A stretch of 64,000 bases of DNA from Beroe forskalii (GCA_011033025.1 WFMF01000307.1:150170-214169); one strand, 5' to 3'; numbered from the stretch's first letter, positions 36,066 to 49,740 are shown. The notes: generated by a model from the letters alone, not told the origin. Numbers and translations are program-made.

Positions 36066-36644
36066 GGATCCCTAGGAGACACGGAGGTTCATTGTCTATT
36101 TCAATTGCTTGGTGATCTATACCACAAAGACACACATAATATACACACAGACCGTAGACAAAGATTTGTGATACTGGTTCACCAATACCTCCCTCTCATT
36201 CCATTATCCTATTGTTCTTATTAAACACGGGCATTACCCTATCGATAATACGTTCGGTGTGAATAATCTCAGATTTTAATACCTTCTGTCCGATCTTAGA
36301 ATCACTAATTACTTGTACTTTAGAACCACTGATAACCATATAATGGTATCTTTTAATCTCTGATTACCACTGCGTGGATTTAACGTGAACACAACGTGAG
36401 CACAACGCCATATCATCAGCTGTCGATATCAGCAATTTTAGAATTTTATCAGACCCCGGCAGTGGTCAAAGCGTGCACACCAATAGGCGGTGTGAAGTCA
36501 TCAACTCACCACTTTGAGCTATGGTTATGACGCCACACTCAACCTCCTATCATTTGAGTTCTGCGGCATTCAGTACAGGATGTTATTTTAGTCCACCATG
36601 ATGAAATGACGCGTCATGTGGATACTGGATACTAAATCTGCGTT

Positions 36645-36709
36645 TAAAATCCAAGATACTACTCTAAAATCTGAGATACTACTTTAAAATTTGAGATTCT
36701 ACTTTAAAC
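36645..36709. repeat. Three degenerate copies of a ~21-bp unit
   Basis: The unit taaaatctgagatactactt recurs with a few substitutions. Confidence 0.75.
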
Positions 36710-38055
36710 TTTTAAACAGCTGCAATATTCACAAAACGGTCTAACTTCAATAGACGATTCACAGCAAGCAGAGACAGCATTTCACATGTGTTGTGACTTC
36801 TCTACTTTCGTAAGAGGACACGTTGCAGGATGATGGATTTGACTAAATAGTTAATTAATTCGAGTATGATTTGTGACAGTATTATATATCAAGATAATAA
36901 GATAAATGGACAACTAGTGCTTTATAATCATAGATTATAGAATTTCACTGTTTGTTACAGGGCATTTACACAGTGATCTTAGTCCAAATCAAGCATCCGG
37001 AATAGCTACCGCGCGAGTAGACTAAAGATGGAGCATATATTATGGAGCAAGAACATTTTAAACCGGTCAATAAATCACGTTTTTGTTGTTGAGCACCGTA
37101 CTTAATTAAATTGAGTACGTCTTGTGGCGGGGAGCGCCTTGAGTACGCTGTTTAAACAAGACAAGTAGCAGTTTCTTGTAGCGAACTGCGGATAATCGTG
37201 ACAAAGTAGCAGTAGTTGTACACTATCTGTGGCAACAAACTGTATGTGGAATGTTGAAATTCCATGATATATTCATGGGTAGGAGCCGATAGGAGTAAAT
37301 AAATTGCCCTTTCAATTTCATTAATAACACATCGAATTGCGAGCTGAACCACTGATATATTTCTTACTTTTACGAACATTGGTTCCTTTCAATGCACTTT
37401 AAAAGAACGCAATCAATGATGCAACCACAGAGTCACAACTCACTAGGCTTATAAACTTTTAGCGATATGTACTATGTACACGACATGCACTGTATAAACC
37501 ACAGCTACTCACAGTGGAGCCAAGTGACTGTGAACCACAATGTACACAAACATCCCTGTGGTGGCACCTCACACCTCTTCTCAATAGGAGCAGAATATTA
37601 TGGTAGCAGTTGGAGTGAAATCTTCAAAATCAGTCATGACAGACAGACAGACCTCCGTTTCTCCCCATTTATTTTGGAATTTCACCATATCAGTGGGCAA
37701 GGAGTACGTGATCGAAGATGTCTTATAATAATTTTACTATAGCTTATCAATACTGTCAGTAATTGCCAAAGCTGCCAAGTAGGACACGTATAACCATCAT
37801 TGTATACTATATTGTGTATTGTGAATTGTGAATAGCGCGTCACAAATAATTCAATTATTGGGCCTTGAAAAACAGAACCCAAAAAAGTTGTGAAGTTTGG
37901 AGTTTGGACATGGGAAAGTGTGGACGCAGCACTGAAGTAGTGCTTCCCGAGAAATCACTGCGCACACAGTGCACAGGGTGATACGTAAACTAAACTTTGC
38001 ACAGTAATGGCCGGATATTTCACGTGATTCACTGATAGGGCAGTTATACTTACCT
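36710..38055. other. Intron 1, no gene recognised
   Basis: AT-rich non-coding DNA. ORFs at 37152-37379, 37467-37742 and 37682-37882 overlap or lack any feature. Confidence 0.5.
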
Positions 38056-38154
38056 GGGGCAGTAACTGAAGCACCTATTAACTTGTAACTTGTAACACTG
38101 AGTGTCTTCAGCGCTTCAAGTTATTAAAAGGTGCTTCTGGATTAAGTTACTGCC
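38056..38154. repeat. Fold-back (MITE-like) repeat, copy 1
   Basis: gggcagtaactgaagcacct at the left pairs imperfectly with aggtgcttct...agttactgccc at the right, with attaacttg/caagttatt continuing the stem. A diverged copy lies at about 42959-43080. Confidence 0.65.
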
Positions 38155-38571
38155 CAGTTTAGTGGAAACTGGACAGCCATTAGCCATGTTGTTAAAATTC
38201 CACGGAATTCTTACTGTATATTCAAAATTCTTATATTTATAGATTTTATACGGATTTGGCTCATGCCTTATGAATCATGATGAGCTATAAATTTTGTGTC
38301 GTATAAAATTATTCGTTTTCAATTTGAAAGTGAACTCTCTGAAATCAGCCATGCCAATTTCATTCACAAAACCACATTTTATACCTTCTGATAGCTGCAG
38401 ATGTCAAGCAGATTGGATCGATACGGTTGACCACGGGAGGTTTTTTATGTGCCATAAATGCGATGCTTGGAGCATTAATTCAATGTCCCTTTTATTCCTT
38501 TTCAATGTATTCCTTTTCAATGTATTCCTTTTCAAGGAACACTTACTCCATCCTTTTTCAAGCGACGCTAA

Positions 38572-38891
38572 GGGGCCATCCATAAAGGACGTCCGCAATG
38601 AGGGGGGAGGGGGAGTCTGGCCAATGCGGACGTTTGCGGACATAGGGGGAGGGGGTGTTTGGCCAAATGCGGACGTCCGCAATTTATGGAAATTTTGGTC
38701 GAATTGACGGTTATTTCACTAGAAAATCGTGACATTTCGGCCTAAAAGTGATGACCCAAAAGATTTTCAAGAAAAATGCGGACGTCCTGGGGGGAGGGAG
38801 GGGTTTCTGAAATGCGGACGTTTGCGGACAAGGGGGGAGGGAGGGGTCTAAAATGGCCGAAATTTTGCGGACGTCCTTTGTGGATGGCCCC
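38572..38891. mobile_element. 320-bp MITE with TAA duplication
   Basis: The ends ggggccatccataaaggacg and the reverse complement of cgtcctttgtggatggcccc form a 27-bp near-perfect TIR. TAA flanks both sides (38569-38571 and 38892-38894), as for PIF/Harbinger targets. The interior is G-rich with gcggacgt words repeated in subterminal positions. No coding capacity. The 137-codon ORF that enters it from the left is a shadow. Confidence 0.88.
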
Positions 38892-38894
38892 TAA

Positions 38895-40449
38895 CCCTTC
38901 TCAAGGAACACTTACCCCAGGGAAATTTACAATTGCAAATACTGTATGAAAATTTTATCAAATTTCATGTTTTTACGTTTTATGGTAAAGCACAAATCTT
39001 ATTTTGGGTGAAAGCGGGGTGATTTAATATCAGTATAAAATTTACGTCCGGACTATGGTCATGAAGTATAAATTTTTTGTGCTAAATGAAATTCAAACTC
39101 TTCTCGGGAAAATATTATAGACTGCATTTTCATCAATAGTTATTTTTCGGAGAAAACCAATGTTCATTATTCAATCATTGCATAATTATGATGTTAAGAT
39201 ATCCCAGAAAATTTTGAGCTATAGAAATTTCAGTAATAAGTAAACTTTGTACTTTTTAAATGTCAATTTGCAATTGCTTTCGGTTTAAAAATCACACCTG
39301 TCCTACTTGAGTAATTTCCTTTGTTATAATTCACACAGTACCATTATTACTTTATTACTATTAGGATTAAAATTGTGCGTGTCAGATTGATATTATACCT
39401 TTCAAAGTAGTGTCCTTCGATGATCAAAATATTAAACTTCATTTTATCAAACTGGATAGTATCCCTCAATACAGAACATTAATTACATGCTCATGAAACC
39501 ACCAATTTTATTTAACTGGTGTTTTAGCCCTTCTTTTTACCACCACAGACTGTCGCAAACATGCACAGCTTTTCAAACAAGGTCTTAAACAACGTGAATC
39601 ATTCACGGTGCAAGTGAAAGGTTTATTATTGTCTATCCTGGGGAATTTACAAACTCTAATCTGAATATACAGTCGTTTAAACGTGCTTTTGATGACGGAA
39701 CTCTTGCTGACTTTTAAGGTTTTCAACAGCGTTTTATATCTTGAGTTATCGGGTTTCTACAGGTACTATAATTAGGTCATTTTAACTTTCCACAGACCTG
39801 GATATATACGAGCATTTCAATATTTTTCAAGAAGCCGGGCGCAGGACCCGGTTAAAAGTATTACTAATGCGAGCAGTATGTTTGGTAGCTATCTTTACAT
39901 GGAGAAATAGTGCATCGCTAACCCAAATGCCGGTCCTAAAGTCCTGACTTTGGAGTTTAGGGTGTGCTATTAGATGCGAACATGAGTGATGTGCGGCCTG
40001 AAATCATTCAACTAAATATTACATCTTCCCTCCGTGATAGGTATTTTAATATTTCTAAATGTAATTTCCGCACACCCCACCCTGAATCCCCATCAAGTGG
40101 TTTCTAGAGAAGTGGCGCTCCTAATCTAGCGAGATGTGGGGTTTATAGAGGCCAGAGGGGTTTATAGAGGGGTTTATAGAATAAAGAGGGTTCTCAGCTC
40201 ACTGAGCGGACCTCGGTGGCGTGTTGCATAATCACTGGGTGAAGGACAATGCTATTTACTGTAATTAGCATTATCCCTACATTAGCTATAGCTAATCGCC
40301 CAATTGTCCGGTAGCTTCACTACGAAGCCAGCTTGTGTATGTATGTAAGTAAGCCTATGTGCAGCCTAATCAGTGTTTGATGAGTGTGTTCGATAACCTT
40401 TGATGCCCAGTCTCATACCCGGGGAGCTGAAGACCACGTGTCTCTGACA
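38895..40449. other. Intron 1, no gene recognised
   Basis: AT-rich non-coding sequence. At 39828-39858 a short agccgggcgcaggacccggtt piece resembles the ccggttaaa words of the 31203-31651 element. Confidence 0.5.
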
Positions 40450-41060
40450 CTGAATGCTCGCTGAATGTCCACTGAATGTCCAGTGCCATCTGAATGTCCA
40501 CTGAATGTCCACTGAATGTCCACTGAATGTCCACTGAATGTCCACTGAATGCACACTGAATTCCCACTGAATGCCCACTGAATGTCCACTGAATGTCCAC
40601 TGAATTTCCACTGAATGCACACTGAATTCCCACTGAATGCCCACTAAATGTCCACTGAATGTCCACTGAATGTCCACTGAATGTCTACTGAATGTCCACT
40701 GAATGTCCACTGAATGTCCACTGAATGCACACTGAATTCCCACTGAATGCCCACTGAATGTCCACTGAATGTCCACTGAATGTCCACTGAATGCACACTG
40801 AATTCCCACTGAATGCCCACTAAATGTCCACTGAATGTCCACTGAATGTCCACTGAATGTCTACTGAATTTCCACTGAATGTCTACTGAATGCCCAGTGA
40901 ATGCCCAGTGAATACCCACTGAATGCCCACTTAATGTCCACTGAATGTCCACTGAATGTCCACTGAATGTCCACTGAATTTCCACTGAATGTCTACTGCC
41001 CAGTGAATGCCCAGTGAATGCCCACTGAATGCCCACTGGATGCCCAGTTTGCCCACTGAT
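40450..41060. repeat. 11-bp minisatellite (about 55 copies)
   Basis: The unit is actgaatgtcc, with variants tgcac, ttccc and tgccc in a higher-order pattern (gcacactgaattcccactgaa recurs at about 40551, 40615, 40727 and 40793). Because 11 is not a multiple of 3 and the unit has no minus-strand stop, all three minus frames stay open and give the same 11-residue repeat (FSGHSVDIQWT). Those ORFs of up to 197 codons are artefacts of the repeat. Confidence 0.95.
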
Positions 41061-42505
41061 ACTAACGGGAATGTTACTTGTAACGGGAAATCTGAAGCTG
41101 ACGTTACCTCGTGCGTCATGTTCAGTGGAGCGCACGTCTGACGTCCAATCAGAATCGCGTACCACAGCGCACATAGTATGATGTACTATCATTCTACACA
41201 GTCGCCGCTGAAAACGTCCAGTATTACTGCAAATCATTTGTTAGAAAAGAGTTTCGGCCGGGAGGTCGGAAGAGAGCTCGCAGTGTGTCTAGATTCGCAT
41301 AATAGTCGGTATATTTTACGTGTATCCCTCGAGAGTAGAACATATAACTGCAGCGCACCAGTTCTCAATGCATTCAAATTGTGGGGAAGCTGATTCGAAT
41401 ATATGGTTCTTGGAATGAGCCAGGAGCCTTGCCTGCCTCCCAGTTCCTGGCATCCATCGTCTGAGGCACATCATTAGGTGGCTGTCTGTCCGCAGACGGG
41501 AGGTAAAAACACCGGATACTAATCACCGGAGCCCGTGTACGTACGGACTGTCAGTTGCTACTGTCATTGACCGGTAAACCTACCAATTATAGAGGATGTG
41601 TGTGTTTCCGTGAAGCAGATCTGAAAAACACGCGGCCATTTGATGACGTCATAAGTAGCCTGTGTCTCTCATTGGGCAGATGGAGAAGCCTGTGTCTCCT
41701 ATTGGGCAGATTGTGAAGTATAGGCGCTGTGAAGTGTGTGCCGTTTAATGTGTACTATATGTACATTGTATCTACACACAGCTTCATACGCGTGTTCTGG
41801 AGATCTCTCTGCGGAATAGGTACTACTACTGGGAAAAACAATACACAGACCAAATAATTCTCTGTCAGAACTGTACTGATGTGGGGTGCTGTTTGTCACA
41901 TGACCAGGATTTTTTGTTGAATATTTCAATTTTTATACATCATCATTTTGTAAAAACGGCTTCAGAATCCACGGTGTTTTTAAATAAATTCACCGGAGTC
42001 CTTCGACTCCAAATGCAAAGCAGCGCATACTACTAGCAAATTGAATATTTTCTGCAACATATACACATATTATTTACATCCCTCATCTCCCATTCACATT
42101 CATTAACCGTTTAGAAATGTTATTTTAGTAACGCTACTGAACCTAAGAAAGTGATGTAATAGATCGAAGAGCCTGCGTTTTTCCGTACACCCGGAAAGTT
42201 CATGGTCTACTGCACTCCATATTTTATTTCCGCCCGTTCTTGCCCTTTTCCCTGCTTTCTTAATTTTTTATTGTTGTCATAACAAATCACGACTGCAACT
42301 ACTCTGTGAGTGTATCCAACAATTCACAGCGGACTACCCCAATGCTCCCAAGGGCTACCTTCTTATCTGCCTTTACAAGAAACACAAGTTTCATGTAAAA
42401 AGCCGCCGGAGGCCTATACCCCAGGGTGTTTAAAGAGTTTAAAACGCTGCATACGAACATATACAAGCTGAAGTTAAACTCCCATCGTCCAATAGCAGGG
42501 CCGGT
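41061..42505. other. Intron 1, no gene recognised
   Basis: Non-coding. A gatgacgtcat palindrome lies at about 41643, and gcctgtgtctc.attgggcaga is duplicated at 41658-41710. Confidence 0.5.
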
Positions 42506-42509
42506 TCTG

Positions 42510-42547
42510 ATCACGTGACCCTAGGTCACGTGATAATTCATCACGTG
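42510..42547. promoter_or_regulatory. E-box cluster 1: three TCACGTGA sites in 38 bp
   Basis: CACGTG occurs at 42512, 42527 and 42542. The first two sit in a perfect 11-bp inverted repeat (atcacgtgacc cta ggtcacgtgat). CACGTG is the core bound by USF, Max/Myc and TFE family bHLH-zip factors. Function is inferred from motif density only. Confidence 0.35.
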
Positions 42548-42958
42548 ACTTTTCCCTCATTTCCAGATAATGAACTTGATACAAGAAGTGCTGGCTGAGT
42601 ATAGGGAATTCACCATCACGCACATTACGAGAGACACTGAACTGCCAGCACACGAACACTTTTACACACTTTGAGTATGTTTTTCTTAAATCTATTCAAA
42701 TTTTATACTCCAGTAATAAAGAAAGCATAACATATTCCGTAATGTATACACATCCGACCAACAGGCATCAGTTTGTGGTTTTGAAACATGTAGTCGTCGT
42801 GAGAATAAATTCGCAGCGATGAGCAAAGCCTTGTGTCTGTGTGTGTGCGTGAGGCAGCATGGATCGTTTTAAAGTTAACATTTCACAGCTTTTAAAGTGA
42901 TCAACGCATTTGGATAGTTCCGGCTTGGTCATGTGACCTAAATTTGAACCAACCTTAG

Positions 42959-43080
42959 GCAAGAACTGAAACACCTAAAAACTTGAGACTTCCAGTTCAT
43001 GCACTGTGGAGTGTTGACTGAGTGTTCCGTTCACTGAGTATTTCAAGTCAATAAGTTTTTTATTTACTGCTTCAGGTCTG
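42959..43080. repeat. Fold-back repeat, copy 2
   Basis: It shares aactgaa.cacctaaaaacttg with the copy at 38056-38154 and ends in a tttcaagt..ataag...ctgcttcagg segment resembling the other arm. More decayed than copy 1. Confidence 0.45.
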
Positions 43081-45480
43081 TTCAACTTTGCGTCACTTTA
43101 CCAAGCCGGCACTATTCGAATGCGCGGAGTGTAGCTTGTGAGTGGTTTGAAGTATGACTGCAGGTATTACAGCCACACCTCGTCACCTCTGCAAAGTTTG
43201 CCTCTGCCCTACGTAACTAAAACACCATGTTAAGGTGTGATAATGACGTCATTCGTCTCTCACTCAGCCAGTATCAAGGCTTCATGATTTGTAAACTGTT
43301 CACAGGTGATTTCTTGGCATTGTTACAGTTCTACGCATCTGTACTGATGTAGTTCGGTTGTAGGACATCCTACTGCTAATTTCAAGACATCTTCACAGCA
43401 AGTTCCTACTTTCTAGGCATGTTTACCGGACATTGCAAGACAGTAAGACATATATGCACTGTAATTATCCACTTGACTGGAATAGTAAGCATTGTATGTC
43501 GGCCAGTAATGGTAAACTATGCAACTCGTAACATGCGTTTGACGCCTCCTAATTCGCAGAAACGTCACATAGTGTCCTGGTTGTAAAGGACATCGCTACA
43601 CCGTGTTTTGCAATAATATTACTGCCTACAGAGTCTCTTAAGAGTGGAAGGTTTAAAATAGGAATACCGGAATAAGGAACAATTAGGTATACATGGAACC
43701 ATATATTATTATATTACGAAAAGAATTGAAGAGTAGGATTTAAATTTTTCATATGAACTGGCCGCGACGATGATCAAATTTTATTTGAATCACTGAAGCT
43801 CACCAGTCTACTTTGGTAAGCTTCTTTAAAATTTCAAATGGTCACACTCCCTATCCTGTCTGCTGTTGAATAGAAGGGACACAATATTTAATTATCTTAT
43901 AATATTTAATTATCTTTCATTAAATAATTCATGATGCCAATTATATAAGAAGTCACCCTGTATACATTGGGACCATTGGGTACCTACGGGCTCTTTATAC
44001 ACACAGACACAGTATACCCGGATATAGCTAGGAATGACGCTCAGCGGAAAGCAATACCAAGAACATGGCTGGAACTCTCTCCCTTACAAAGATCAGAGAC
44101 TTGCACATGCTCCTACATGTAGAAAATATCAGATAATCCGTGAATATTATTCCGTAATTTATTTTTAGAAATAATATCGGAAATTGTGCACCAAACACAG
44201 CGGTCATTGATTTCTCAACTTTATAAAATCAACATTCTCTGTGCTCTGAATATTCTACATTTCCGATCTAAATTACCCTAACAACTTTATGCTATGTGAT
44301 ACTGATTGCTAAAAATGAGTCACAAATGTGAGGCCGCCGCGCCGGCGAGCTCAAAAACACCAAGTCCAGAAACAAAGGCTTCCCGTACTAATGTTAGTGA
44401 AATAGCGGAGCAGGTATTATGTTATTTAGCCCTATTTAGCTGGGATATATTGAATTATTTAGGTGGAATATGTAAATTATTCAATTTATACAACAGTTTT
44501 CTCCTATCATGTGTCTGGTGAACCCACTCAATCATAGTATCATATTATTAGGAATCATCAGCGATTAAATTTAATGAGTATCATTAACATCAATTGAGTT
44601 TTTATAATCATGAGTTTCAATACTGATAGTGATGATTCCAAGAATTGACAAACTCTTCATTCATGCTTTTCCAAATGGTTGTTTTCTAAATTCCTCAAAC
44701 TTCAAACTAATAAAACTTTGCCCCTTAAATTCTCTGAAGTCTTAATCAGTCATGAAAGAATTCGATTTGCTCAATGTTTTCTAAACCAATTTCCTCTAGT
44801 CTTCCTTTTCCTCGCCCCGTAAATTCGCTAAAATCGTAATGCTTCAATGGTCGTACGAGCGAATATCGCTGACAGAAGTGCGGCACACAGCTGAGAAATA
44901 TTTTTTGTGACACTTCCGTTGACGGGGGCATAAATCAACCGCGGACGCTGGTGGACTGCCCTCTAACGCGTGCGGACTGCGCCAGCGTCCGTCAACTTCT
45001 TCTTCTCGTAACGAGCCGGAGTTACTCATTACAAGTACCTACTCAAAATAAGTCAATCAACTGTGCTTGGCAAACATGTTATGTGGCAAAATATGTGCGC
45101 CGTGACGTGGGAGACTTTTGACCATCTACGAGTCAATGAATGATAATGGACAGGCCACGTCCAGCTTGCCAATGTATGACTAAACGTTATATGAACAGTT
45201 CAGAGTACCAGGGAATTATGCGATTAGTTCAATTAATATTAATAATTCTGTGCATGATAGGAACTAATTTCCTCTGGTAGTAGCATGACAACCCGGCCTT
45301 CCAAGTGCTGGACTCTCACTTCTAGTATCAGTGACACACATCTCTTACAATGTGGAGATGTATTCCTCAGTAGCACACAGGGTTAAGATACGCGGAAGTT
45401 TTCATTGAGGGACATTCATCACAAGGTAGAGTCACAGTGAATTGGGTGGAATTAATCGTCCAAGAAAGGGACGCGATTGA
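43081..45480. other. Intron 1, no gene recognised
   Basis: AT-rich non-coding DNA. It includes a tgataatgacgtcatt repeat member at about 43237. The 71-codon ORF at 44306-44521 has no domain. Confidence 0.5.
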
Positions 45481-48007
45481 GCAAGTAATATATCTACCCT
45501 AAAGAAGCGCTACTCATCTCACAGATCTGGTTTACGCACTGGAAATGAGCCCAAGCACCTTCTCCATCACTTCACTCACGTACACAAGCCGTCTGATATG
45601 ATTATCAAGCCATTGGCATTCGTTGACGACGGTGCGAGTATTAAAGAGTTGGAGAACGATTACATATTAAAATTAAATACGTTATATCCGTACGGCTTGA
45701 ATGACCGTTTAGAAAAGCCACAATATTTAGATGCCCAGGCTACGTTTAATGATAATGGCTGTATTTATAAACTATTCCCTAAATTAACAAATACAAATAG
45801 TAGTAGAAAACGTGGCAGTAAAGTAGAAAGAAATGATAGAATTTTTGATGCGAAGTTAACTTACATGGATATTAAATGGCAATATGATTTCGGTAATTTA
45901 TCGTATATTCGGTCAAAAATAGCTTCGTTAAACATAGAGAAGTGCAATCTTTTAGGTAGTTATTGTATTGCTAAACGGGCTGAATTGGGTGCTAATCATA
46001 GACTTCTTGATATTGTTATTGATTTATGTAATCATTATCGATATAGATCTCTAGATTTCAAAGATTTTCTAGATAAGCATATCAGAAAAGATGACGATTT
46101 TGATAGTGAATTTATACCGATTTTATTAAAACATAAAAATATTGATAGTATTAGGCTAAATAAGATATTTAATTCTAATTTTTCGCATTTTCCAGCCGAT
46201 AAATTAAGTAGAAAATACCAAAAGGACGAATTTAGACATGTAGTATGCTATAGATATAAGAAGCCTATCAGAAATAGCGTTTTGAATTATTTTAGTGTAT
46301 TTACAGATACTACAGATTTGAATGATATTGATTGTTGCTGTAAAGATTATTCTAGTTTTATAGATCATAATGTAGGTCATGTTTTAACAGGTAATTTAAA
46401 AATCATTGAAAATAGAAAATTGCGCAATTTATTATGTAAAGGAACTAAATTCATAGAAACGTTATATTGTAGTAGTGATAACATAGTTAAAAGCATTAAG
46501 AGAGATATTGAGAGTTATATTAGTAAAATTTGTATTAAACATAGCGTAGCGAAATCTTATTTTGAAACTTGGAAAAATAATGTAATTGAAGATATTGATA
46601 AATTTATTTCTTCAGAAAGTATAAATTTTAAAGGACGTAGGGAATCATTAATTTTAAAAAATAAAATATTTTGGGAAGATTTTCAGAGTAAATTTGTTTT
46701 AGCTCCAGTAGATAAAGCAGGTAATAATGTAAGTATTATTTGTAAGAAATATTACGTTGAAAATATTTTAAATGAATTGCAGAGCACTGACACTTACGAA
46801 CAGTGTGATGATAGTGAGAGTGATTTAATCAATGAACATGTAGAATTTTGTAAGAAATATGGTATTGAAGTAGACGAAAGTAGTAAGAAACTCCCTAGTT
46901 TTTATATGATGCCAAAATTTCATAAATCTCCAGTTGGTAGTAGATATATTGCGGCATCATGCCGTTCCTCACTTAAATTATTAGCTAAAATATTATCACC
47001 AATATTAAAAGATATTCAGATTAATTGTAAACGTAAAGTCAACTATGAGTTCAAATTCAGAAACACTAGCGGTTATTGGATAGCTGATAACAACTTTAAA
47101 TTACGTAAAGATCTTGAAATGCTAAGTAATTGTAATTCAGGGAATCGTATTGATTGTTTTGATTTTAAGACTCTTTATACAAATATCCCGCATAATGATC
47201 TATTAGAAAAGATATTTAGTTTAATAGATACTACTTTTGAATTGAAAGAACGTGACTTTGTTAATGTTAGTGATAGTTTGAATAATGTCTCTTGGTCGAA
47301 AATCCAAGCATTCTAGAATGAAGTATAGTTATAGTAAAGACGAAGTTAAGACCTTATTGAAGTATTTAATCGACAATATATATATTAAATTTAAAGGTAA
47401 AGTATATAAACAGAATATAGGTGTACCGATGGGGTGCGATTGTGCTCCGTTCTTAGCTAATTTGTATTTGTTTTGGTATGAATATCAGTATATTAAAGAT
47501 TTAGATTCAGTAAACCATAATAGTAAAGTGTATTTTAAATATTGTAGTAGATACATAGATGACTTATGCGTTCCGAATGGTGTGAAAGACTTTGTAAATG
47601 TAGCAAAAGTATTTATCCTGATGCTTTGGTTTTAGAAAAAACTAACGAAAGTAGTTTAAATACGACATTTTAGATCTGAATGTAACTATTGAAAATAAAA
47701 AGTTTTGTACTAAGTTATATGATAAAAGGGCAGATTTTAGTTTTAATGTAATATCTATGCCTAATTTAAAATCGAATGTGCCAAAGAGGCAAATGTATGG
47801 TATTTTTTATTCTCAGTTATTCAGATTATGTCACGCAAATTCGTCTCTAGAAGGCTTTGTATCTGATGTTAAATTATTGGTTAACAAATTAAGTAAGCAG
47901 AATTTTGAAAATGTGTATTATTAAGTTTTATTAAGAAGTTTATTAATAGAAATCATCCGTGCGTATTTAAATTCTGGTCGACAATTAAGATACAAATGTT
48001 TATTTGA
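45481..48007 (+). pseudogene. Penelope-like element: GIY-YIG remnant plus reverse transcriptase, frameshifted
   Basis: The frame is open from 45481 (after a stop at 45478) to 47316. Its start, LKKRYSSHRSGLRTGNEPKH, looks like the tail of a GIY-YIG nuclease, followed by KLNTLYPYGLNDRL. Reverse transcriptase signs follow: APVDKAGNNVSI, FYMMPKFHKSPVGSRYIA, motif A FDFKTLYTNIPHNDLL, then in another frame GVPMGCDCAPFLANLY and motif C YIDDL (about 47556). The frame shifts near 47300, 47610 and 47660, and again after a stop at 47922. C-terminal pieces (PKRQMYGIFYSQLFRLCHA, then NRNHPCVFKFWSTIK) persist to about 48007. Order nuclease then RT matches the N-terminal GIY-YIG Penelope-like groups. It is inactive, AT-rich, and sits in sense-opposite orientation in LRR intron 1. 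Confidence 0.82.
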
Positions 48008-49740
48008 CAAATTTTGTTATCAGTAATAGGCTTATTTTATTTATAAAGGAGCAAAATTTAAATATTTTCTTTTAGTATTGGATTTTGTAAAATAATTTGT
48101 AAATATTTTGTACATAGCCGTGTAAATAGTTTGTAGATATTCTTTTAATATGAATTTTGTAATTTAATGCGATATAAGACGTTTTCTTTTATTAATTTAT
48201 TAATTTTCTTTTAATATCTAATATTTGTTGCGTTGTTGATATTTTCTGTAGAGTAGTATTATTATATATTTTCATGTCTTATAATTCAGGTACAAAATGT
48301 GAACCATGTATATCTAAACATCCCAAGAAGTGGTAAGGCTTCTAATGTACCTCATGCTGGAGTTTCATTTGGTTTAATATGGAAATTTGATGATGTCATG
48401 ATGGTAGTTACAATAGCACTGTATGATGAAATTGACAATAGAATTGGTGAATTTTTTACTTTTTTTGCAGGATTCCACCGACTTAAACTGCGAACAAATT
48501 ATTGCTACACATGGATATTGATTTTTAAAAATAAGTCTACGCAACATCATAATATGATGAGAAATGATGAAAGTCTTTGACTCGACATGATCAACTTTCA
48601 AAGAATTCATGAAGTTGTCGGAAAATGAATTTAGCTGAATATCATATGAAATTTAATTAAATACTTAAAACACTGCCGTATCGAGCTGAAGCATCTTTCG
48701 TGACTGTTTTTAAATTTTTAGACAAAACTTCGTTTAAATTCGTGTGCGTTCAAAAAAGAGTAAAGGACACCGATAAAAACTGAAATGGAGAATTTGGAGT
48801 TGAATCATGTCGCTTTTTAAATCAAAGTCTTACATCGACCGACCAGCTTCGTGCTTCTGTAATATACTGTGAATTATTATACAAAAAACGTGATTTTCCA
48901 GCTATATTTTCAATTTTGTAACGAAAAAATGAGAAATTATAAGCAAAACGGTGAATATGTAGCAAGACATGGAATTTTTATATAATTTAAAAACTTTATT
49001 AGTCTAACTGTCTTTGGTACGAGGACTCAGTAAAACAGTAATAAATTGTATGTACGGACAGGTGCTTAGCTTACTAGTAAAATGTTATTAAGTAACATTT
49101 TACATGGGCACCAGTTAGGATCCCTAGCCAAAGTCGAGTGTACTGCTGGGTGTGTGTCCTTATTTCAACTTAGATGTGATTCAAATTTCAATTCTTATTC
49201 GAATACTGCTGTATGAGGAGTTACACATGCGCACACTACATGTACAGTGTACACAATACAATATGTTGACACTACATATACACACTACACTTTCCATACG
49301 TAGGTACATGATCTTAATAAGAAGATCAGATTAGGAGCTTCGACAGAATTATTCCGATTTGTATACGCAAAGAACAACATCTTCCAATGATCCAATCATT
49401 TATTATAGGAAATTTAGGAGATCAGAGACCGAAGGTATGCATCTATCCCCATGATCTTGACGGAAAATGATTTCACGGTTCAAGAATTGATCACTATCTC
49501 AGTACTAGGGAATTTCTCAAAGCAAATTATTTCCAAACGCACGATATCTTGCTTTTATCTCTCAATACAATCTTCCAGAAACTTTTCAGACAACTTTTTG
49601 TTTCCAAAATAGACACTGTGATTATCATCAAAAATCATAGTTAGAAAATTTCCCTACAAAACCTAGAAAAATCCCTAATTGCTGGACATTAGCTCATGAA
49701 TCAAAGATCTGTGATCACTCTTTCATAAAATGCTGTACTC
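48008..49740. other. Downstream of the Penelope-like remnant, no gene recognised
   Basis: Very AT-rich, perhaps the 3' untranslated part of the element up to about 48290. A small palindrome, gtaaaatgtta...taacattttac, lies at about 49078-49104. ORFs at 48299-48580 and 48374-48610 overlap on opposite strands without domains. Confidence 0.5.
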
